A stretch of DNA of 9,855 bases from Dysgonamonadaceae bacterium (GTDB lineage: Bacteria; Bacteroidota; Bacteroidia; Bacteroidales; Azobacteroidaceae), in assembly GCA_031287395.1 (NCBI GenBank), contig JAITTA010000015.1:1-9855 (forward strand). The letters run 5' to 3'. The notes beneath the pieces were generated by a model. The model was not told where the DNA came from and made no database searches. It worked only from the letters and a program-made list of their open reading frames with translations. Positions 1 through 4,637 of the stretch are shown here, one piece after another. Each line of letters opens with the position of its first letter. Within the stretch, counting starts at the first letter, position 1. The position numbers were made by a program, and so were the translations under genes.

Positions 1-276
1 CGGGAGGTCTCCCGGACCGTCGAGGTGAAATACCCGACCGGAACCGGCAGTGTTACTGCAAATGCCGTACAGGTATCCCCGAACCCGACATCGGGAATCA
101 TCCGGGTGAGTAATACCCAAGCGAACCAAACAGTCCGCATCACGGATGTGACCGGCTCGCTGAAGGGAACTTACAAAACCGGGGAAGGCACGACGACAAT
201 CGACCTGACCGGCTATGCCAAAGGCACGTACCTGTTACAGTATAACGGCAAAACGTTCAAGGTCATCAGGAAATGA
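1..276 (+). CDS. T9SS type A sorting domain, C-terminal end of a secreted protein (5' partial)
   Basis: The reading frame is open from base 1 and ends at TGA 274-276, leaving the last 91 residues of a longer protein. The GTG at 25 is in frame but is very unlikely to be the real start. The final 70 or so residues have the pattern of the Por_Secre_tail (type A) sorting domain: a VSPNPTSG motif at local residues 25-32, then short beta-strand segments (IRVSN, VRITDVTGS, TIDLTGYAKGTYLL) and a basic C-terminal end (FKVIRK). In this family the domain directs a Sec-exported protein through the type IX secretion system and is normally cleaved at the outer membrane, often with anchoring to A-LPS. The catalytic or binding part lies upstream of the window, so the cargo function cannot be named. 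The segment looks richer in G+C than the genes that follow. A strong terminator lies about 30 bases after the stop. Confidence 0.9.
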   Translation, partial: REVSRTVEVKYPTGTGSVTANAVQVSPNPTSGIIRVSNTQANQTVRITDVTGSLKGTYKTGEGTTTIDLTGYAKGTYLLQYNGKTFKVIRK

Positions 277-307
277 TGTGCCGATGAAATAGTTGAAATA
301 AATAATC

Positions 308-356
308 AAAAGGAAGGGCTTGCCACGATGTGAAGTGCAAGCCCTTCCTTATTTTT
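308..356. terminator. Bidirectional rho-independent terminator
   Basis: A perfect 14-bp inverted repeat (310-323 AAGGAAGGGCTTGC, 337-350 GCAAGCCCTTCCTT) with a 13-base loop is followed on the plus strand by ATTTTT. On the minus strand it is followed by TTTTGATTATTTATTT. It lies between the convergent T9SS-cargo and GH109 genes and can stop transcription from both sides. Confidence 0.9.
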
Positions 357-396
357 AAGAGCAATCTTTCTGAATCTTTTTATACTCGCTTAATCC

Positions 397-466
397 CTCC
401 CTTTAACTACTTGTAACTCCCTTTAACTACCTGTACCTCCCTTTACCTCCCTTTACCTCCTATTAA
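397..466. repeat. Degenerate C/T-rich tandem repeat (CTCCCTTTAnn units)
   Basis: Two 20-bp units start at 397 and 417 (CTCCCTTTAACTAC plus a six-base tail TTGTAA or CTGTAC). They are followed by two exact 10-bp units CTCCCTTTAC (437, 447) and a diverged CTCCTATTAA (457). On the minus strand this reads as repeated GGAGG and GGGAGG blocks separated by TAAA. It lies in the 3' untranslated stretch of the GH109 gene. It is probably slippage-generated, and no function is evident. Confidence 0.8.
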
Positions 467-516
467 TACCATCCGATTCATGCCATTAATTTGAGTTTAA
501 TCAGAGATAAGTGGGA

Positions 517-1950
517 TTAGTATGGTTTCACCGGAACAGGATATTTCGGGTCGATTGCGAAATACGGTTTCCGTTTGATCCATTGTCCTCGTGTAAAATC
601 GGGAAAATCAACCAGACCTCCGCCATTGGCGATCGACATTTCCGAAAGCGGAGAGATGGCGCTCCAGGCAGCAGCATCGTAAGCATCCAGCGGTGGAGGA
701 GTATTGCTCTTGACAGACTGGAATAAATCGTACATCATAATGAAGTCCATACCGCCGTGGCCTGCTTCACGGGCTTTGGCTTCCAGTTCGGACCACAATT
801 GGTGATCGTATTTCTTAATCCATTCGTCGCTCTTATCCCATCTGTGCGGAGTTGATTTCCCCTCGACATAGATGGTATTCCCATCGTTCATCCATAATCC
901 GTCGGTACCCTGAATCCTGAATCCCAGGGAATAAGGACGTGGTGAGTTGGTATCATGAGTTACAATAACCGTTTGTCCGTTGGCACATTTGATCATAGAA
1001 GTAACAATGTCTGCGCAATTGAATTTCACATTGGCGTATGGATGATCTTTTCCTCCGTTATCGATGATGAATTTGTGTAAACCGCGACTTTGAGTTCCCA
1101 TGGCCGATAGACTAAGGAAACGGTTTCCCCTGTTGATGTCGAGGCAATTGGCTACCGGACCGGCTCCATGAGTAGGGTAGAGGTCTCCGTTGCGGGTAAT
1201 GGAATGGTTGGTTCTCCAGTGTGCTTCGTAAGCTGCTTTTTCTCCCATATAGAGGTTATCACCTTTTCTGTAGGAGTATTTCGTACCGTCGTTGAATTTT
1301 ACATCACGTAAATCGTGTTCGTAGCCACAACGGCAATGCAGTAGTTCCCCGAATAAACCTTCGCGCACCATATTGAGTACGGCCATTACGTCACGACGGT
1401 AACAGACATTCTCCATAATCATCAGGTGGCTTCCTGTTTGTTCGGATACGTTAACCAAATCCCAACATTCTTCCAGGGAATTGGCTGCCGAGACTTCTAC
1501 TCCGACATAAGGAACTCCGGCTTTCATAGCGGCGACAGACATCGGAACATGCCATTCCCATGGGCTGGCGATGATAATCGCGTCGAAAGTTTCTTTTTCC
1601 AGCATTTCCTCGAAAGCGCGGTCGTGTCCGGTATATACTTTTGGGGATTTTCCGCCTTTTTTTGCAACCAAATCCTGAGTGGCTTTGATTGCCGAATCTA
1701 AGATATCGCAGAATGCAATCAGATCTCCACCCAAAGCAATGATATTGCTGACATGTTCTCTGGAACGGGCGCCGGCTCCGATAAGTCCTACACGAAGTTT
1801 ATCATTGGCGCTTCTGGGTTTGTCGTTCTTTTTTGAATCTTTCTGGGGAGTTGCATTGGAAGCGGAAAGTGACGAGACGGCAGTTGCAGCAACAGTTCCC
1901 AAGCCTAATGCGGAGGCTTTTCTGATGAAATCTCTACGGGTATCGTTCAT
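517..1950 (-). CDS. GH109 / Gfo-Idh-MocA family protein, probable alpha-N-acetylgalactosaminidase, Tat-exported
   Basis: The protein has 477 residues. It begins with a twin-arginine signal (TRRDFIRK, residues 4-11) and an alanine-rich hydrophobic stretch to about residue 33. An N-terminal Rossmann fold follows, with a nucleotide-binding turn GAGARSREHV (58-67) and SPWEWH (129-134). Next come ENVCYRRDV (180-188), YPTHGAGP (258-265), DINRGNR (271-277), HRWD (369-372) and GHGGMDF (397-403). This order and wording closely match the characterised GH109 alpha-N-acetylgalactosaminidase of Elizabethkingia meningoseptica as I remember it. That family uses tightly bound NAD+ to oxidise the sugar C3 transiently, followed by elimination and re-addition, cleaving terminal alpha-GalNAc. 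The YPTHG histidine falls in the conserved active-site region. Tat export fits a protein that must fold around NAD in the cytoplasm and then work in the periplasm or at the surface. The likely role is trimming host mucin-type or other GalNAc glycans. Substrate is inferred, since the wider Gfo/Idh/MocA family also includes dehydrogenases. Confidence 0.88.
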   Translation of the reverse strand: MNDTRRDFIRKASALGLGTVAATAVSSLSASNATPQKDSKKNDKPRSANDKLRVGLIGAGARSREHVSNIIALGGDLIAFCDILDSAIKATQDLVAKKGGKSPKVYTGHDRAFEEMLEKETFDAIIIASPWEWHVPMSVAAMKAGVPYVGVEVSAANSLEECWDLVNVSEQTGSHLMIMENVCYRRDVMAVLNMVREGLFGELLHCRCGYEHDLRDVKFNDGTKYSYRKGDNLYMGEKAAYEAHWRTNHSITRNGDLYPTHGAGPVANCLDINRGNRFLSLSAMGTQSRGLHKFIIDNGGKDHPYANVKFNCADIVTSMIKCANGQTVIVTHDTNSPRPYSLGFRIQGTDGLWMNDGNTIYVEGKSTPHRWDKSDEWIKKYDHQLWSELEAKAREAGHGGMDFIMMYDLFQSVKSNTPPPLDAYDAAAWSAISPLSEMSIANGGGLVDFPDFTRGQWIKRKPYFAIDPKYPVPVKPY

Positions 1951-1988
1951 GATAAAATTATTTTATGGTTTTATTAGTTTTTAATTTC

Positions 1989-1996
1989 CAAATATA
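1989..1996 (-). promoter_or_regulatory. Bacteroidota -7 box for the GH109 gene
   Basis: On the minus strand 1996-1989 reads TATATTTG, an exact match to the Bacteroidota -7 consensus TAnnTTTG. It would start transcription near 1982 and give a leader of about 30 bases before the ATG at 1950. No good -33 TTTG is seen at 19-20 bases further upstream, so the call rests on the -7 box and its position. Confidence 0.55.
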
Positions 1997-2036
1997 CAAT
2001 TTTTTATGAAAACGACCCTGTTTTGAGCAAATATTT

Positions 2037-2141
2037 TTTAAATGAATCTCCAAACCTGTACCTGATCGGCTGAAATTTCTGTACTCCATAGCGGAGGCCT
2101 GCTTCTTCGATGTTCGCAAATACCTGCTTCGCTTGCGAAGC
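2037..2141. repeat. Dispersed intergenic repeat, copy 1 (about 104 bp)
   Basis: This stretch aligns end to end with 4286-4389. Both begin TTTAAATGAATCTCC, continue ACCTGTACCTGA(T/C)CGGC, carry (C/T)GATGTTC(G/A)CAA near the far end, and finish with GCTTCGC-TT-GCGAAGC. The middle of each copy is more diverged. Both lie downstream of the stop of a minus-strand gene (here ygiQ, about 10 bases after its TGA). No protein-coding frame of note is visible. Confidence 0.8.
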
Positions 2142-2145
2142 AGGT
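2122..2145. repeat. Perfect 11-bp-arm palindrome next to the ygiQ stop
   Basis: Arms ACCTGCTTCGC (2122-2132) and GCGAAGCAGGT (2135-2145) are separated by TT. The hairpin starts six bases after the ygiQ stop on the minus strand. It lacks a following U-tract on that strand, so it is not a classical intrinsic terminator, though it could protect the 3' end of the mRNA. It forms the end of the dispersed repeat. Confidence 0.8.
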
Positions 2146-2150
2146 GCTTA

Positions 2151-3980
2151 TCATTTTTGATAGAGTTTCTTTAATAGATCCGGACGTTTTAATTTGCTCA
2201 GGGAACGGGATATATCTGCTTTGTATTTGTTGTCGTACCAGAAAAAATATTTTCTTTGGTTTAATTTCTCTTCTTTTCCACGGGCGGTATAAACCGGTTT
2301 CATGGTGTAAGGATGATAACCGGTGTAATAGATTTCCGTAGATAAAGTCATGGGAGTAGGGGTGAAGTCCTGTACCTGTTCGGGGTGGAAATTCAAATCT
2401 TTGGAAATGACGGCCAATTCGGCCATGTCAATTTCGGTACAAGCGGGATGAGAACTCATGAAATAAGGAATCAGTTGTTGTTTCAGGTTTTTATCCTTAT
2501 TTATTTTGTCAAAAATTTTTTTGAACTGGTGAAAATAGCTGAAAGAGGGCTTCCTGATACAGTTCAGTACTTCGTCGGAAGTGTGTTCGGGAGCGACTTT
2601 GAGTCGTCCGGAAACATGGTTGGAAATCAGTTCAACGCCGTAGTCCCGGGCCGTTTTATTCAGTTCTCCATTAGAATAGGGCGTCAGAAGCAGATCATAT
2701 CTGACGCCGCTTCCGATAAATGATTTTTTAACTCCAGGTATTTTATCAACAGCTTTGTAAAGTTCTAAAAGGGGTTTGTGGTCAGCATTTAAATTGGGGC
2801 AGACTTTTGGAAATATACAAGAAGGTTTCCTGCATTGTTTGCAAATATTCAGGTCGATTCCCTGCATCCGGTACATATTGGCCGACGGGCCTCCCAAATC
2901 GCTGATGTATCCTTTGAAATCGGGCATTTCAGTAACGGCCTTTACTTCTTTCAGGATGGATTTTTCGGAACGTGAAACTATGAATTTGCCCTGGTGAGCC
3001 GAGATGGTACAGAAGGCGCATCCTCCGAAGCATCCGCGGTGGATATTCACCGAATGGCGAATCATATCGTATGCCGGGATTTGTTTGCCCTTGTATTTCG
3101 GATGAGGAAGCCGGGTGTAAGGTAAGTCGAAGCCGGCGTCTATTTCTTCGGTCGTCATGGGACCATAGGGCGGATTGACTACAATGAACTGTTCTCCTGT
3201 CTTTTGTATGATACGGGAAGCCTCGATCCGGTTCGATTGTTCTTCGATGTGTTTGAAGTTCCGGGCCTGTTTTTTCTTGTCTTGCAAGCAGTCTTCAAAA
3301 GAAAACAACCGGATGTCGGCGTTTTGTTTTTGATTTTTTCCTGTTTTCAATTCCGGAATAAAAGGTGTCAGGTAAGCAGTTTGAGGAATATCGGTCCATT
3401 TGCCGGGACCGGCATTTTGAATTGTTCTTACAATTTCCCGGATGGGTTTTTCTCCCATTCCGTAAACTAATACATCGGCTTTTGAATCGACGAGAATACC
3501 CGGCATCAGTTTATCCTGCCAGTAATCATAATGCGAAAGACGGCGCAGGGAAGCTTCAATTCCGCCGATAATCACAGGAATATCGGGATATAGTTCCTTC
3601 AGAATACGGGAATATGCGATTGTCGGGTATTCCGGCCTCATATCCGGCCTGGCATCCGGGGTATAGGCGTCGTCCGAACGCAATCGTTTGTTGGCCGTGT
3701 ATTTGTTGATCATGGAATCCATGGCGCCTGCCGAAACCCCGAAAAACAAACGGGGCTTCCCTAATTTTTTAAAATCCCGCAAATCGTCTCTCCAGTTAGG
3801 CTGGGGTACGATGGCTACGCGAAGTCCCATCGCTTCAAGCGTCCTGCCGATCGCCGCGGCGCCGAATGACGGGTGGTCTACGTATGCATCCCCGGAGAAG
3901 AAAATGACGTCCAATTCTTCCCAACCCCTTAATTCCACTTCCTTTTTGGTGGTGGGTAACCAATCCGTTAATTTGATCAT
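2151..3980 (-). CDS. ygiQ: YgiQ-family (UPF0313) radical SAM protein
   Basis: The protein has 609 residues. The N-terminal part (about 20-190) is a cobalamin-binding-like alpha/beta domain with the family signatures GDAYVDHPSFG (30-40), GVSAGAMDSMINKYTANKR (81-99) and GGIEASLRRLSHYDYW (139-154). The radical SAM core begins with HRGCFGGCAFC (314-324), giving the CX3CX2C set C317, C321 and C324 for a [4Fe-4S] cluster and S-adenosylmethionine. A second cysteine group (C380, C383, C388, C394) follows SDLGGPSANMY. The region from about 530 to 585 matches the C-terminal DUF3362-like part, with QVQDFTPTPMTLSTEIYYTG. E. coli YgiQ is about 130 residues longer, mainly through extra C-terminal sequence. 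The reaction carried out by this widespread family is not established to my knowledge. The protein is cytoplasmic. The start fits the Bacteroidota form (M..LTDWLPTTKKE). A short in-frame ORF abuts the start codon. Confidence 0.93.
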   Translation of the reverse strand: MIKLTDWLPTTKKEVELRGWEELDVIFFSGDAYVDHPSFGAAAIGRTLEAMGLRVAIVPQPNWRDDLRDFKKLGKPRLFFGVSAGAMDSMINKYTANKRLRSDDAYTPDARPDMRPEYPTIAYSRILKELYPDIPVIIGGIEASLRRLSHYDYWQDKLMPGILVDSKADVLVYGMGEKPIREIVRTIQNAGPGKWTDIPQTAYLTPFIPELKTGKNQKQNADIRLFSFEDCLQDKKKQARNFKHIEEQSNRIEASRIIQKTGEQFIVVNPPYGPMTTEEIDAGFDLPYTRLPHPKYKGKQIPAYDMIRHSVNIHRGCFGGCAFCTISAHQGKFIVSRSEKSILKEVKAVTEMPDFKGYISDLGGPSANMYRMQGIDLNICKQCRKPSCIFPKVCPNLNADHKPLLELYKAVDKIPGVKKSFIGSGVRYDLLLTPYSNGELNKTARDYGVELISNHVSGRLKVAPEHTSDEVLNCIRKPSFSYFHQFKKIFDKINKDKNLKQQLIPYFMSSHPACTEIDMAELAVISKDLNFHPEQVQDFTPTPMTLSTEIYYTGYHPYTMKPVYTARGKEEKLNQRKYFFWYDNKYKADISRSLSKLKRPDLLKKLYQK

Positions 3981-4064
3981 TTATTCCAGTCTGCCTTTTA
4001 TTTTAATGGGAATCATCGTCCCTTCCATGACCATCTCCAATATGCCAGAAAATATTTTTTTCAT
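3981..4064 (-). CDS. Possible 27-codon upstream ORF abutting ygiQ
   Basis: On the minus strand an ATG at 4064 opens a 27-codon frame starting MKKIFSGILEM and ending KIKGRLE. Its TAA (3983-3981) directly abuts the ygiQ ATG (3980). It is in the same frame as ygiQ, so a single stop codon separates the two. It contains three further in-frame ATG codons. It could be a leader peptide that couples translation to ygiQ, a nonsense-truncated N-terminal extension, or chance. No family resemblance was recognised. Confidence 0.35.
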   Translation of the reverse strand: MKKIFSGILEMVMEGTMIPIKIKGRLE

Positions 4065-4086
4065 ATGTACATTACAGAAACCGCTA

Positions 4087-4094
4087 TAAAGTTA
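4087..4094 (-). promoter_or_regulatory. Candidate -7 box for ygiQ (one mismatch)
   Basis: On the minus strand 4094-4087 reads TAACTTTA, seven of eight matches to TAnnTTTG when the two n positions are counted. It lies in a very AT-rich stretch and would start transcription near 4080, just before the small upstream ORF. No clear -33 TTTG is spaced correctly. Confidence 0.3.
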
Positions 4095-4196
4095 TAAATA
4101 AAATTTTTAAAAATTATGTTAAAAAACAAAAAACTATTTAAATTAAAATGAAAAGAATCGACTTTCTGTTTTTAACCGGATTTATTTCCAAACGTT

Positions 4197-4274
4197 GCGG
4201 TTAAAACCGCCGGCTTTAGCTGTTTATACTTTAGTCGGCTTTAGCCGAAGTAAAACCCACTTACTTTAGTGGGT
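4197..4274. repeat. Cluster of three small palindromes with CTTTAG direct repeats
   Basis: There are three inverted repeats in a row. The first is GCGGTT-AA-AACCGC (4197-4210), the second TCGGCT-TT-AGCCGA (4235-4248), and the third ACCCACT (4255-4261) with AGTGGGT (4268-4274) around a six-base loop. The word CTTTAG occurs at 4214, 4229, 4239 and 4264. CGGCTTTAGC occurs at 4211 and 4236, and TACTTTAGT at 4227 and 4262. The pattern resembles a REP-like extragenic element. Function is unknown. Confidence 0.7.
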
Positions 4275-4285
4275 GGTTGTTTAGT

Positions 4286-4389
4286 TTTAAATGAATCTCC
4301 GCACCTGTACCTGACCGGCAGAAATCTCTTACTCAAGAGCAGAGTTCAATCTCTTTGATGTTCACAACTGCCCGCTTCGCTTGCGAAGC
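4286..4389. repeat. Dispersed intergenic repeat, copy 2 (about 104 bp)
   Basis: This is the counterpart of 2037-2141, in the same orientation and with nearly the same length (one-base difference). The first 37 or so bases are almost identical and the middle has diverged. The end again has the palindrome GCTTCGC-TT-GCGAAGC (4374-4389), but here without the outer ACCTG/CAGGT base pairs of copy 1. It lies about 250 bases downstream of the mfd stop. Confidence 0.8.
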
Positions 4390-4400
4390 ATCGTTTTGTA

Positions 4401-4424
4401 ACCTGCAAGCGTCTGCTTGCAGGT
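4401..4424. repeat. Perfect 10-bp-arm hairpin
   Basis: ACCTGCAAGC (4401-4410) pairs with GCTTGCAGGT (4415-4424) around a GTCT loop. It shares the AAGC-GTnn-GCTT centre with the hairpin at 4518-4539, while the outer arms differ by compensating base pairs. Confidence 0.8.
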
Positions 4425-4446
4425 CAGGACAGTACCCGCCCCGATC

Positions 4447-4491
4447 TCCTGCGGCTGCCGTAGGCAGCTAACTCCCTGCGGCAGAGCAGGA
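4447..4491. repeat. Nested hairpin
   Basis: An outer pair TCCTGC (4447-4452) and GCAGGA (4486-4491) encloses a tight inner hairpin GCTGCC-GTA-GGCAGC (4454-4468). This is a G+C-rich part of the spacer. A CCTGCGGC word recurs near the start and end of the element. Confidence 0.6.
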
Positions 4492-4517
4492 CTACCGGTG
4501 TATAGAGCTACCCAAAC

Positions 4518-4539
4518 CCGGTAAGCGTGCGCTTACCGG
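4518..4539. repeat. Perfect 10-bp-arm hairpin
   Basis: CCGGTAAGCG (4518-4527) pairs with CGCTTACCGG (4530-4539) around a TG centre. It is related to the 4401-4424 hairpin by the AAGC-GTnn-GCTT core. Confidence 0.8.
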
Positions 4540-4550
4540 TTACTAAGCGA

Positions 4551-4568
4551 TGCTTCGTAAACGAAGCA
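4551..4568. repeat. Perfect 8-bp-arm hairpin
   Basis: TGCTTCGT (4551-4558) pairs with ACGAAGCA (4561-4568) around AA. It resembles the GCTTCGC-TT-GCGAAGC palindromes of the 104-bp repeat, with a C-G pair replaced by a T-A pair. Confidence 0.75.
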
Positions 4569-4637
4569 GGCGATGCACGTCCTGCGTGAAGAAAAACGGC
4601 TCCCGACTTTTAGTCATGGAGGTACCTGTACGGATAT

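Larger units (their letters stand above)
4065..4637. other. 573-bp gene-free spacer holding a palindrome and repeat island
   Basis: Between ygiQ and mfd no convincing gene is seen on either strand. About 4065-4190 is very AT-rich and probably holds the ygiQ promoter. The remainder (4197-4568) is a run of at least eight short inverted repeats plus the second copy of the 104-bp repeat. It is more G+C-rich toward the mfd side. Individual elements are listed separately. Confidence 0.8.

Noticed and set aside
2122..2145. Palindrome after ygiQ as an intrinsic terminator
   Set aside because: No U-tract follows on the minus strand, and the same palindrome recurs as part of a dispersed repeat.
3688..4089. 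Plus-strand ORF of 133 codons over the ygiQ start
   Set aside because: It is antisense to ygiQ, and its composition follows from the conserved ygiQ coding frame. No family features.
4148..4204. Tiny plus-strand ORF starting MKRIDFLFLTG, like a signal-peptide start
   Set aside because: Only 18 codons in AT-rich DNA, ending within a palindrome, with nothing downstream in frame. Likely chance.
4197..4568. CRISPR array or integron attC cassette array
   Set aside because: The units are palindromes of different sequence with irregular spacing. There are no constant direct repeats with unique spacers, no cas or integrase gene, and no attC-type core sites.
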